From Streptomyces qinglanensis (GTDB lineage Bacteria; Actinomycetota; Actinomycetes; Streptomycetales; Streptomycetaceae): 64,000 bases of DNA. The number at the start of each line of letters is the position of its first letter. Position 1 is the first letter of the stretch. Positions 1-7,962 of this stretch are shown piece after piece. The DNA lies in contig NZ_FOGO01000002.1 in NCBI RefSeq assembly GCF_900111245.1, forward strand, positions 496,001 to 560,000, read 5' to 3'. Under the pieces are notes generated by a model, which worked only from the letters and a program-made list of their open reading frames with translations, was not told where the DNA came from and did no database searches. The position numbers were made by a program, and so were the translations under genes.

Positions 1-861
1 CGGGCCGACCGCGCGCACGCCGTACGGCAGCCTGCCGTCCCGGTGGCGGGGGAGCAGGAACTGGGTCAGGAGCACCGTCGGTATGTCCGGCGCCGCCGTG
101 CGGACCCGCTGCAGGGAGCGGGCCGAGAAGCTCATGATGCGCACCGGTGTGCGGAGCCGATGCCGGTCCAGGAGCTCCAGCAGTCGTTCCTCCACCTGGC
201 CCGCCCAGCGGGTGGGGTGCTTGGTCTCGATGGCCAGTTCGACCGGGCGCGGTGCCTCGGCGACCAGGGTGAGCAGGCGGTCGAGGGTGAGCACGGAGGT
301 GCTCTCCGGGTCCGCCGCCACTCCGAGCCGTCCCGCCGCGCCGTCCCGTCCCGCGCGGTCGGGGTGGTCCGCAGAGCCGAGGTGTCCGGACGTGCCGAGG
401 TGTCCGGACGTGCGGGGGCGTCCGGACGCGCCGCGGCGCACCGGGGTCCCGGCGCAGTGGTCGGTGCCCTCGGCCGGCTCGGTGGCGCCGACCGGGTCCG
501 ACGTCGGGCCGCGCGTGGCGGTGGCGTCCGTGTCCAGTGCGCTGTCCGGCGACTCGTACGGGTCGGTATGCCGGTCCCGCCACGAGCCGAAGTCCAGTGC
601 GGCCAGGTCCGCGAGCTCCAGGGCCGAGACGGCGCCCCGCCCGTTGGAGGTGCGGTTCACCCGGCGGTCGTGGACGCAGACCAGATGGCCGTCCGCCGTG
701 AGCCGTACGTCGCACTCCAGCCCGTCGGCGCCCTCGTCGATCGCCCGGCGGTAGGCGGCCAGTGTGTGCTCGGGTACCGCCTCGGAGGCGCCGCGGTGGG
801 CGATGACGGACGGCAGGTGGTCGAGGCGGTGGCGCGACCCGGCACGGATCTCGTTGCTCAC
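1..861 (-). CDS. Glycerophosphodiester phosphodiesterase (C-terminus off window)
   Basis: Hydrolyses glycerophosphodiesters to glycerol-3-phosphate and an alcohol. Read leftwards from a GTG at 861, the frame is open to base 1, so the last part of the gene is missing. Residues about 19-60 contain IAHRGASEAVPEHT, then GADGLECDVRLTADG and VCVHDRRVNRTSNGRG. These are the family's metal and catalytic motifs (His-Arg at the first strand, Glu-x-Asp, His-Asp). No signal peptide is seen, so a cytoplasmic enzyme of glycerophospholipid turnover is likely. The start is the GTG just before the conserved core; no strong ribosome site was noted. The central part, about residues 130-200, is rich in short Ser/Asp/Gly/Arg repeats and may be an expanded loop. 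Family assignment is firm; substrate is not known. Confidence 0.88.
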   Translation of the reverse strand, partial: MSNEIRAGSRHRLDHLPSVIAHRGASEAVPEHTLAAYRRAIDEGADGLECDVRLTADGHLVCVHDRRVNRTSNGRGAVSALELADLAALDFGSWRDRHTDPYESPDSALDTDATATRGPTSDPVGATEPAEGTDHCAGTPVRRGASGRPRTSGHLGTSGHLGSADHPDRAGRDGAAGRLGVAADPESTSVLTLDRLLTLVAEAPRPVELAIETKHPTRWAGQVEERLLELLDRHRLRTPVRIMSFSARSLQRVRTAAPDIPTVLLTQFLLPRHRDGRLPYGVRAVGP

Positions 862-1318
862 CGGGATATCGTGCCACCGGGCCGATTGGACACACTGTGC
901 AGGGTTCTGCGGAGCACTTCGCCCGCGGTCGCGGGTTTCGGGTCGATTGTCGGGCCGGGCCTCGGGCCGGGCTTCGGGACGGGTTTCGGGCCGATGGAGT
1001 CCGGTCCCGGTGCGCCGGGGCCCGTTTCGCCGAGGGGCGGTTCGGTGCGGGCGCGCATAGGCTGGGTGCCGTGATCACGCGTGTGGGTGACGTCGCGCCG
1101 AACTCGACCCGCGCGCACCCGACAGCGGCCGGAAACCCGAGAGCTGCGGGGAAAATGAGGTGCTCTGTCTGGTATTGGCCCGATGTGAAGAAGGGGGTAC
1201 GGACGCTCAGCGTCGGTTTACGCCCGTCTGATGTGTGATGGGAAAAGCTGTCTCTGGACACCCGCGTACGTGAACACACCCATCTCTGCGATGTCGTGTA
1301 CCTGATGAGGAGTGAGCT
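862..1318. other. Intergenic region between divergent GDPD and protease genes
   Basis: No convincing gene. It must hold the two divergent promoters. On the plus strand an AGGAG at 1307-1311 sits 7 nt before the GTG at 1319. Bases 945-985 carry a short GGGCCGGG/TTCGGG repeat. Open frames here are composition shadows. Confidence 0.5.
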
Positions 1319-3175
1319 GTGAGCACCGAGAACGAGGGCGCTGCCGTGACGCCTGCGGCGGGGCCGGGTCCCACGCCCCCGGCGCCGGCCCAGGCCCCGT
1401 CGACCGGCGCCCCGACGAGCCGCGAGGACGGCGACTTCTCGCTGCCCTCCCCCGACTCTTCCGCCCCCGCCTCCGCCGACGCCGCCACTGGCGCGGACCG
1501 TACGCAGAAGGGGCCGGACGTCCAGGACACGGTCGTACCGAAGAGGGACCCCATGGACGACACGCTGGTGCAGCCGCCGCAGAGCGACACCGACGCGCCG
1601 CCCCCGGCGCAGCAGTCCGCGGGGGACGCCCAGGGGGTGCCCACCCCCCAGCAGCCCGCCGACGCACCGGTTGTCCCCGACCCGGCTGCGGCCCCCGCCG
1701 CGCCCGGAACCCCGCCCGCGCCGGACGCACCCCCCGCTTCCGCCGCGCCGGCCCCGATGGCATCCGAGGCCGGCGGCCCGCGGCAGCCCGGTGACGACCC
1801 GGGCGCCGGTTCCGGACCGGACTCGGGTCCCGGCTCGGGCCCGCCCCACGCGGGACAGTCCGGCGGCTGGGGCCAGGGCGGAGCGGGAACCCCGATGCCG
1901 CCCCCGCCGCCGCCCTACGGCGGTCCGGGCGGCCCGGCAGGCCCCGGCGGCCCGGCAGGTCCGGGTGGTCCGGGCGCCGGTGGTCCGGGCGGTGGCGGAA
2001 TGCCGCCGCACGACCCCTGGGCGATGCCGTCCGGCTCGCCCGGCCCCGAACCGGGTGGCAGAAAGCGCCGCGGCGGCCTGCTCGCCGGTGTCCTCGTCGC
2101 CGCCCTCGTGGCAGGCGGGATCGGCGGCGGCATCGGCTTCTGGGCCGCCGACCGCAGCGACGGCGGCGCCACCACGATCAGCTCCTCCGGCGACCCCGAG
2201 AAGCTGAACCGCTCGCCCAAATCTGTCGCCGGGATAGCTTCCAAGGCGCTGCCGAGCGTCGTGACCATCCGCTCCTCCGGCGGAGGCGAAGAGGGCACCG
2301 GAACCGGGTTCGTCTTCGACAAGGAAGGCCACATCCTCACCAACAACCATGTGGTGGCCAACGGCGCGCAGGGCGGCAAGCTGACCGCGACGTTCTCCGA
2401 CGGCAAGAAGTACGACGCCCAGGTGGTCGGCAAGGCGCAGGGCTACGACATCGCCGTGCTGAAGCTCAGCGGTCTCGGCGGCCGCAAGCTGGACCCGCTG
2501 CCGATCGCCGACTCCAACAACGTGGCGGTCGGCGACGCCACCATCGCCATCGGCGCCCCGTTCGGCCTCTCCGGCACGGTCACCACCGGCATCGTCAGTG
2601 CGAAGAACCGTCCGGTGGCGTCCAGCGACGGCCAGGGCAGCAAGGCGTCGTACATGAGCGCGCTCCAGACGGACGCCTCGATCAACCCCGGGAACTCCGG
2701 CGGCCCGCTGCTGAACGCACAGGGCGCGGTCATCGGCGTCAACTCGGCCATCCAGCCGGGTGGTGGCGGAGGCGGCATGGAGGGCGGCCAGTCCGGCAGC
2801 GTCGGCCTCGGCTTCGCGATCCCCTCGAACCAGGCCAAGCGCGTGGCGAAGCAGCTCATCAAGACCGGGCAGCCCGTGTACCCGGTGATCGGCGCGACCG
2901 TCCAACTGGGCGGCAACGGCAAGGGCGCCACCATCTCCAACACCGGCGAGGGCGGCGCCGACCCGGTCACCCCGGGCGGACCGGCGGACAAGGCGGGCCT
3001 CGAGCCCGGCGACGTCATCACCAAGCTGGACGACACGTTGATCGACAGCGGGCCCACCCTCATCGGCACCATCTGGACCCACCAGCCGGGCGAGAAGGTC
3101 AAGCTCACCTACGAGCGGAACGGCAAGGAGAAGACCGTCGAGCTGACCCTCGGATCCCGGAAGGGCGACGGCTGA
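1319..3175 (+). CDS. Membrane-anchored HtrA/DegP-like serine protease with PDZ domain
   Basis: A 618-residue trypsin-fold protease for extracytoplasmic protein quality control. The N-terminal ~250 residues are Pro/Gly/Ala-rich and lack a signal peptide. One membrane helix follows at about 252-275 (GLLAGVLVAALVAGG), so the protease domain lies outside the cell. The catalytic triad is His344 (TNNHVV), Asp377 (DIAVLKL) and Ser460 (GNSGGPLL). A PDZ domain occupies about 520-610 (GPADKAGLEPGDVITKLDD), which binds exposed C-termini and controls activity. The GTG start is preceded by AGGAG at 7 nt. The gene ends 43 bp before tRNA-Ser. The length and the long proline-rich cytoplasmic tail are typical of actinomycete PepD/HtrA-like proteins. 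Function is confident; which HtrA paralogue it is cannot be told. Confidence 0.93.
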   Translation: MSTENEGAAVTPAAGPGPTPPAPAQAPSTGAPTSREDGDFSLPSPDSSAPASADAATGADRTQKGPDVQDTVVPKRDPMDDTLVQPPQSDTDAPPPAQQSAGDAQGVPTPQQPADAPVVPDPAAAPAAPGTPPAPDAPPASAAPAPMASEAGGPRQPGDDPGAGSGPDSGPGSGPPHAGQSGGWGQGGAGTPMPPPPPPYGGPGGPAGPGGPAGPGGPGAGGPGGGGMPPHDPWAMPSGSPGPEPGGRKRRGGLLAGVLVAALVAGGIGGGIGFWAADRSDGGATTISSSGDPEKLNRSPKSVAGIASKALPSVVTIRSSGGGEEGTGTGFVFDKEGHILTNNHVVANGAQGGKLTATFSDGKKYDAQVVGKAQGYDIAVLKLSGLGGRKLDPLPIADSNNVAVGDATIAIGAPFGLSGTVTTGIVSAKNRPVASSDGQGSKASYMSALQTDASINPGNSGGPLLNAQGAVIGVNSAIQPGGGGGGMEGGQSGSVGLGFAIPSNQAKRVAKQLIKTGQPVYPVIGATVQLGGNGKGATISNTGEGGADPVTPGGPADKAGLEPGDVITKLDDTLIDSGPTLIGTIWTHQPGEKVKLTYERNGKEKTVELTLGSRKGDG

Positions 3176-3218
3176 TCACACGCTAGGCTGTTCCCGTGTC
3201 GTACGCCCGACGACGCCC

Positions 3219-3305
3219 GGAGGCGTGCCCGAGCGGCCGAAGGGAGCGGTCTTGAAAACCGTAGAGGTGGCAACACCTCCGTGGGTTCAAATCCCACCGC
3301 CTCCG
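3219..3305 (+). tRNA. tRNA-Ser (anticodon UGA)
   Basis: An 87-nt class II tRNA. Acceptor strands GGAGGCG and CGCCTCC pair, the anticodon loop is TTGAAAA reading TGA, there is a long variable arm, and the T arm contains GGTTCAAATC. Its 3' 55 nt are part of the attachment core of the adjacent element, so the gene stays intact after integration because the element supplies an identical 3' end. Confidence 0.97.
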
Positions 3306-3307
3306 CA
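3250..3307 (+). repeat. attL: 58-bp attachment core in tRNA-Ser
   Basis: Bases 3250-3307 are identical to 18481-18538. The core runs from the anticodon stem of tRNA-Ser(UGA) through its 3' end. The flanks diverge at once (CAGC after attL, GCCC after attR), which defines the edges. This is the usual target of AICE tyrosine integrases. Confidence 0.95.
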
Positions 3308-3327
3308 CAGCTAGAAAGCGTGCAGGT

Positions 3328-3364
3328 CAGAGGGGGTTCCTCCGTCGGAGAGGAACCCCCTCTG
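3328..3364. terminator. Strong hairpin after tRNA-Ser / integrase 3' end
   Basis: AGAGGGGGTTCCTC pairs perfectly with GAGGAACCCCCTCT around a 7-nt loop, and a C-G pair extends it. It lies inside the element between tRNA-Ser and the integrase stop. It probably ends both transcripts. Confidence 0.8.
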
Positions 3365-3444
3365 CGCGTGCGTGTCTCACCTCGTTTCACTCATATGCCA
3401 CCTCTGACCAGCGTGTGCGGGCCATACGTGGGCCAGGATGTGGG

Positions 3445-4845
3445 CTACTCCTCGGCCTCCAGCGCACGTGCGATCAGCCGGTTCGCCCGGCCCTCTCCAC
3501 CCCGGAGCAGCCTGGCGTAGAAGCGGTAGAGGACCGCCAAGCTGTGCCCGGCCCGGCGAGCGACTTCGACCGGGTCGACCCCTGCCTTGATCCATAGCGA
3601 GATGCCCGCACGCCTCAGGGAGTACGGGTCGTCGGCGAAGGGGCTCGCTGCCTCCTCCGGGGTCAGCACTTTGGCGCGCGCGACAGCCCAGAGGTCGCAG
3701 TACTCGGTGGTTCGTACGCGGCCTCCGCGAGCAGCCCAGAACAGCCGCCCGTCGGGAGCAGTGCCGTACTTCTTCATGTGTGCCCGGAGCATCCGTACCA
3801 GGGTGGGAGGGATCGGAACGGGGCGGGTCGCACCGCGGGCGCGACGTTTGAGCCCTCGTTCGTCGTACGGCTTCCCGCTGTCGGTCCAGCCCGTAGCCGT
3901 CTCCGGCCGATTCTCCGCAAGCAGCAGCTCGCCGAAGGCGTCCGGCTCATCCTCGGCCGGCAGGTGGCAGTCAGCCTTCTTCAGTGAGGCGATCTCCCCA
4001 GGGCGCATGGCGGCGTAGTAGAAGCAGCCGAAGAACGCTTCCAGGTACGCACCGCGAGGGCCCTGCTCCCCTACTGCCCGGATGAGAGCACGTGCCTGCT
4101 TGGGTCCCGGAACGTGCCGCAGGTCGACTTCGTCGTCAGTCTCCGGCGGCTTCCAGTCGATCCCCAGCATGGGGTGCTTCGTGAGGATGCCCTTCTCGAT
4201 GGCGAAGCGCATCGCGTTGCTGAGCACCATGACCTTGCGAGTCACCGTGTTATCGGCAGCGGCCTTGCCGTCCAACTTGAGCGACAGTGCAGTGAGGGCC
4301 GACCTCATGTGCTCTGGCTTCGCGGCATCCGTCAGCTTCAACGAGTTCTTGGAGAGCCACGCGAGCGCGGCGGCCACGTCCTGCGGGGGCGTCTCCGCCT
4401 CGGCGCGGGGCACGAGCTTGCCGTCGGAGTTGATGACGGCTCGAAAGGCCCACGCGTAGAGCGCGTGGCGCACCACCTTTCTGTCGGGCGCGCCACGGGT
4501 GGTCGACACGAAGACCGGCGTCGCGACCGCGAGCGCCTCGGCGATGCCCACACGATGCTTGGCTGCCGCGCGTGGCCACTTCATCAGCACGTAGGCCGTG
4601 GCGTGCTCGAACCAGGTGGGCGAGCTGAGAGCTTCGTACTCGCTGGCCGGCAGTCCCGTCGACTCCTCGAACTGCTCGCGGTTGCGGAGCGCGGCCAGAA
4701 GCTCCGACCGGCGCCCATCGGCTTGGGGGCGGAGCTTGTAGCTCTTCGAGTGAGCGCGCGTGCCGACGCGCCATCGCAGCTCGTACGGTTTCGGACGCCC
4801 CTTGCGGCGCCGAATGGACCAGATTTCAACGTCGTACGTGAGCAT
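3445..4845 (-). CDS. int: Site-specific tyrosine integrase
   Basis: Catalyses integration and, with excisionase, excision at the tRNA-Ser core. The protein has 466 residues, with an SAM-like N-terminal core-binding part and a C-terminal catalytic domain. The catalytic Arg is in YYAAMRPGEIASL. The second box is DPYSLRRAGIS, where the usual first His is Tyr. RRAGHSL gives the later His and YRFYARLL the nucleophilic Tyr. The ATG at 4845 is chosen over an in-frame upstream start at 4896 because GGAG lies 6 nt before it and because the longer form would translate through a perfect hairpin (4861-4885). It follows xis in the same direction and ends about 140 bp from attL, the normal place for an AICE integrase. 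The substitution in box II is common in this subfamily, so activity is likely. Confidence 0.93.
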   Translation of the reverse strand: MLTYDVEIWSIRRRKGRPKPYELRWRVGTRAHSKSYKLRPQADGRRSELLAALRNREQFEESTGLPASEYEALSSPTWFEHATAYVLMKWPRAAAKHRVGIAEALAVATPVFVSTTRGAPDRKVVRHALYAWAFRAVINSDGKLVPRAEAETPPQDVAAALAWLSKNSLKLTDAAKPEHMRSALTALSLKLDGKAAADNTVTRKVMVLSNAMRFAIEKGILTKHPMLGIDWKPPETDDEVDLRHVPGPKQARALIRAVGEQGPRGAYLEAFFGCFYYAAMRPGEIASLKKADCHLPAEDEPDAFGELLLAENRPETATGWTDSGKPYDERGLKRRARGATRPVPIPPTLVRMLRAHMKKYGTAPDGRLFWAARGGRVRTTEYCDLWAVARAKVLTPEEAASPFADDPYSLRRAGISLWIKAGVDPVEVARRAGHSLAVLYRFYARLLRGGEGRANRLIARALEAEE

Positions 4846-4860
4846 GCTTCTCCATGACGA

Positions 4861-4885
4861 AGGGGCCCGCCGAAAGCGGGCCCCT
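4861..4885 (-). terminator. Perfect GC hairpin between xis and int
   Basis: AGGGGCCCGC and GCGGGCCCCT pair over 10 bp around the loop CGAAA. It lies between the xis stop (4900) and the int ATG (4845). There is no U-run, so it may be an attenuator or an mRNA-processing or stability element that sets the int:xis ratio. Confidence 0.6.
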
Positions 4886-4899
4886 GGGGTGGTCATCGG

Positions 4900-5088
4900 T
4901 CAGGCGGCGTCTTCTTCGTGGGCCGCCCACCAGGCGTCGAGGTCGCTGCGTCGAACGCGGAGCTGGCCGTTGGGGAGCTTGATGAGCGTCGGGGCCTGGC
5001 CGCGGGCGCGCATGCGGTAGAAGGCTGCGCGGCTCATTCCGATCTCGTCGAGGACTTCGCTGAGCTTGAGCTTCTGGGGGTGGGCCAT
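4900..5088 (-). CDS. xis: Excisionase (MerR-like winged helix)
   Basis: A 62-residue basic DNA-binding protein. KLSEVLDEIGMSRAAFYRMRARG is a helix-turn-helix and LRVRRSDLDAWW is the wing/helix typical of Xis proteins that bend att DNA and drive excision. The ATG at 5088 has GAGGAG a few bases upstream. It is immediately followed by int, as in pSAM2-type elements. The family normally has about 60-70 residues, so it is full length. Confidence 0.88.
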   Translation of the reverse strand: MAHPQKLKLSEVLDEIGMSRAAFYRMRARGQAPTLIKLPNGQLRVRRSDLDAWWAAHEEDAA

Positions 5089-5150
5089 GGACAGCTCCTC
5101 TGCGGGTTCCAGGCGTGCAGGAGTGCGCGTGTGTCCGAGGTGCGGATTTC

Positions 5151-5358
5151 TGCGTCACCGCGTCATCTGCGTCATTCGCGCTTCTGACCTGCGGGTTTGG
5201 GTGACGCAGGGGTCTGGGTGTGCGTCACCGGTGCGTCATGGGCTGCGTCATCGGGTGACGCAGGTGACGCACGATGACGCAGCCGCCGCCTGTCTGCGTC
5301 ACCCCTGTCTTGGCAGCTCAGAGGGTGGTTTGGTGCTCTGGGTGACGCAGGTGACGCA
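5151..5358. repeat. Cluster of TGACGCA/TGCGTCA heptamers (candidate replication origin)
   Basis: The gene-free stretch 5089-5534 holds twelve perfect copies of one heptamer. TGCGTCA is at 5151, 5168, 5221, 5232, 5244 and 5295. Its inverse, TGACGCA, is at 5202, 5256, 5265, 5275, 5343 and 5352. A near copy (CGCGTCA) is at 5159. Spacing in the tight groups is 9-12 bp, about one helical turn, and the two orientations face each other near 5250. This looks like an iteron array bound by an initiator. It lies directly downstream of the replication genes and upstream of xis/int, so origin or xis operator are the two main readings. Confidence 0.65.
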
Positions 5359-5472
5359 GCATTCCCCACTTAGGAAAAAGAGGCGGGGCTTCCTGTTGTG
5401 GTGCCGTGCGGCTCAAGGCGTGAAGAAGGAGCCGCTTCGCGGCGCGTCCTTGGGGCGGCGCAAGCGCCGAAC

Positions 5473-5517
5473 AGCAAGAAGAGCACCTGGTCCGTGGCGC
5501 CCGGTGCTCTTCTTGCT
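5473..5517 (-). terminator. Terminator of the replication operon
   Basis: AGCAAGAAGAGCACC (5473-5487) pairs perfectly with GGTGCTCTTCTTGCT (5503-5517) around a 15-nt loop. It starts 17 bp past the helicase stop, so it probably ends the leftward rep transcript. Confidence 0.75.
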
Positions 5518-5534
5518 TGTCCGCGCGTAGCCGG

Positions 5535-7010
5535 TCAGAACGCCGGCTGCTGCTCGGCCGGAGCCGAGGCCGGTTGGCGTGTCATTTCGAGGTAGCGGCC
5601 CTCATGGGTGCGGCCGGAGTCGATGAGCACGCCTCGGGCCGCGAGGGTGGGCTGGAGGCGCTTGAGACGGTCGGAGAGGACCTTGCCCGTGGTCGGCCAC
5701 CCCTTGGGCAGCGGACGGCACTCCTCACCGCTGTAGAGACGGCTGAGGTTGTGCAGCCACTCGGTGGAGGTCATCCGCTGATCCGCGCCTGCCTCCATGC
5801 TCTCGGCGTGCTGGAGAACGGTCTGCGCGAGCAGATCCCCTTCGATCACGTCGTCGTTGAGGTCGTCCAGACTCCTCCGGTAGGCGGCCAGCGATCCGAA
5901 GCCGGTCGCGGCGTCGAGCTGGGCGCACAGGTGCGCGAAGTCCGCCATGCGCAGGTCGGTGGGAGTCTCGGCTTCGGCCGCCCGGACCTTGACCGTGAGG
6001 TCGAGCAGGGACCCGAGCACCACGGGCAGGACTTCCGCGTACTCGGCCCACAGCTCTGCCTCTGTGCGGCGGACCGTGGGCCGCTCCAGCCGCAGGGGCA
6101 GGAGCCGTTCGGCCAGGTCGGGCCGGATGACTCCGACGTCGATGCCGGTCAGCAGCATGGGACGGCGGTAGCGGGCCCGGAAGACGTCCCCGTCGGTGAA
6201 CAGCGCGCGCTTGACGTTCTCCGCTCCGGTGACGATGCAGCACATCGCATCGGACAGGTCCGGGGTCATGTACGAGAGGTTGTCCAGCGCCGTGACCCAC
6301 CCGGCCGCCACCGCGGCGACCAAGTTCTCCTCGTCCTTGGGCGCGCGGCGCAGGTCGCTGCTCATGCCCTCGATGATGCGCACCAGCATCCGCCCGGCGG
6401 TGGACTTCCCTGCGCCCTGTGGGCCGGTGAGGAACGGCGCCGGCACCGGAACGGAGGGTCCGAGGCTGCCGATGAGCCAGGCCAGGGCCAGGCATTCGGT
6501 CTCCGCGTTGGCGAAGTTGGTCAGCCTCAACAGCAGGTCGATGCCCTTGCCGTCGGTGTCGCGGGCGGGCAGGGGCAGCTCTCCGGTGAGCTGGGTGCGG
6601 CGCCAGCACACCTCACGCGGGTCGGGGGTGAGGATGTCCCACCCTGTGGGGTGGATACGGACGGACTGTCCGTCGGCGCGGCCAAGGTCCAGCCACGTTG
6701 CGCCGTCGAATCCCGGCGCCACGCGGATATGGACCGACTGCACCTCTTCGGTGAGCGCGAGTGCTTCGATCAGGTCCAGCGCCTCCTTCAGCGCGGTCCC
6801 GTTGAACACGCCGCAGCCGTCCCGGTAGAGGCCGACCATGAGTTCCTGCCGGTGGCTGCCGGTGGTGCCCTGGGAGCGGATGGGACGGGCGACCGGGTGG
6901 CCGTTCCTCTGCGCGTACACGGTCCCGTCGGCGGTGCGGAAGTACCGGAAGTGGGCCTGCGCGTAGTCGGTGATGACCTCGCGCGCCGGTGTCTTCTCTT
7001 CGTCGGACAT
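5535..7010 (-). CDS. Phage/plasmid-type replication helicase (P-loop NTPase)
   Basis: A 491-residue ATP-binding protein that probably unwinds the element's origin, acting with the primase-polymerase encoded just before it. A Walker A motif, GPQGAGKST, lies at about 193-201. AGWVTALDNLSYM looks like the Walker B region, and RRPMLLTGIDVGVIRPDLAERLLPL is typical of the D5/SF3-like helicase part of phage and ICE primase-helicases. The C-terminal ~100 residues are predicted DNA-binding (STEWLHNLSRLY, TGKVLSDRLKRLQPTLAARGV). The ATG at 7010 lies 3 bp past the previous stop, so translation is coupled. In many AICEs the two activities are fused; here they are split. Assignment is firm at family level. 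Confidence 0.85.
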   Translation of the reverse strand: MSDEEKTPAREVITDYAQAHFRYFRTADGTVYAQRNGHPVARPIRSQGTTGSHRQELMVGLYRDGCGVFNGTALKEALDLIEALALTEEVQSVHIRVAPGFDGATWLDLGRADGQSVRIHPTGWDILTPDPREVCWRRTQLTGELPLPARDTDGKGIDLLLRLTNFANAETECLALAWLIGSLGPSVPVPAPFLTGPQGAGKSTAGRMLVRIIEGMSSDLRRAPKDEENLVAAVAAGWVTALDNLSYMTPDLSDAMCCIVTGAENVKRALFTDGDVFRARYRRPMLLTGIDVGVIRPDLAERLLPLRLERPTVRRTEAELWAEYAEVLPVVLGSLLDLTVKVRAAEAETPTDLRMADFAHLCAQLDAATGFGSLAAYRRSLDDLNDDVIEGDLLAQTVLQHAESMEAGADQRMTSTEWLHNLSRLYSGEECRPLPKGWPTTGKVLSDRLKRLQPTLAARGVLIDSGRTHEGRYLEMTRQPASAPAEQQPAF

Positions 7011-7013
7011 GGT

Positions 7014-7862
7014 TCACATCCCCAGGGCGGTGCGGGCGTTGTTCCACGCCTCCGTGCAGTGCCGGGCGCTCTCGCCCTTGGTCTGCGCCGCGGCGAACAA
7101 CCGCGCCACGTGCGCGTCGGTGAGACAGCCGCACCGGCCATGAGCCGAGAGCACCGCGAGGAACGTGCGGTAGGTGGTCGCGTGGATAGCGCTGCGGGCC
7201 TCGGTGATGCGCTGCTCGGCCATGGCGATCCCGCGCTCAAGGAAGACCGGCGTGCGGTGCCGGCACTCCCCGCCCTGAGCGGGCACGGTCACGGCGAGCG
7301 GCCCCCGACGCACCGCAGCGGGCTCCTTGACTGCCAGCGCGCGCACCACGTCCGGCAGCGCGGTCATGGTGCCGGTGCCGGGGCCGAGCCAGCGGGCGTA
7401 GGCCATGGTGGACTTGATGTCCACGCCATCCCGCACACCGTTCACCGACCGCATGGCACCCCGGTAGATCCAGTGCTCACCCCGGGTCGTCGGCACGGCC
7501 CGGGTGGCCGGGAGCGTGGCGCGGGCCCAGGCGACCGCGTCGGCGTGGTCGAGGTCGACGACGGTCAGTCCGGCGCCTGCCGGGTTGTAGGCGAGGTGGG
7601 CGGCGCGCTGCCAGGCCGCCTGCCAGGGGCGGGAGGTGAGTACGTGCGGGTCGGTGGTGGCGGCTGCCCAGGCGTGGCAGACGTGCGGGCAGTGGCAGGC
7701 GCCGGCGTGCTTTATGTTCGGCCGTCCGCCGCAGGCGTTGCCGGTGCAGGCGGTGCAGTTGCCGAAGGGGCGCTTCCCGCGGCTGAGGGGCAGCACGGGC
7801 AGCCCGTGCGCCGCCAGGTCGAGGGCTGCGGCCTGCAGCGTGGACGGGGGTTGTTGGGGCAT
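7014..7862 (-). CDS. Primase-polymerase (prim-pol, archaeo-eukaryotic primase fold)
   Basis: A 282-residue bifunctional primase/polymerase N-terminal domain protein. LTVVDLDHADAV holds the hydrophobic Asp-x-Asp metal motif, GEHWIYRG the conserved His region, and GVDIKS the third acidic motif. Residues 36-60 contain a Cys-rich insertion (CTACTGNACGG, then CHCPHVC) that resembles a zinc-binding site. It would prime and extend DNA at the origin of the excised element. It is translated ahead of the helicase gene with a 3-bp gap. AGGAG precedes the ATG at about 10 nt. The two proteins match the split RepAM/Prim-Pol type of AICE replication module. Confidence 0.88.
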   Translation of the reverse strand: MPQQPPSTLQAAALDLAAHGLPVLPLSRGKRPFGNCTACTGNACGGRPNIKHAGACHCPHVCHAWAAATTDPHVLTSRPWQAAWQRAAHLAYNPAGAGLTVVDLDHADAVAWARATLPATRAVPTTRGEHWIYRGAMRSVNGVRDGVDIKSTMAYARWLGPGTGTMTALPDVVRALAVKEPAAVRRGPLAVTVPAQGGECRHRTPVFLERGIAMAEQRITEARSAIHATTYRTFLAVLSAHGRCGCLTDAHVARLFAAAQTKGESARHCTEAWNNARTALGM

Positions 7863-7871
7863 GCTGGAGGT

Positions 7872-7962
7872 CTCCTGTTCCTGTCGAAATAGGGGATGGG
7901 GGAGAGCCGGGGCGAGCGCGCATCTTTGGCGAGAGCGGGCGCTCGCCCCGGGGCGTGTTCAG
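7872..7962 (-). repeat. Leader repeat copy 1 (91 bp) with hairpin
   Basis: About 90% identical to 9078-9169. It includes CCGGGGCGAGCGC pairing with GCGCTCGCCCCGG (13 bp). It separates the methyltransferase stop from the prim-pol start. See the matching copy upstream of the methyltransferase. Confidence 0.85.

Noticed and set aside
5517..7892. Long plus-strand frame opposite the helicase and prim-pol genes
   Set aside because: Antisense shadow; Walker A, primase motifs and coupled starts are all on the minus strand.
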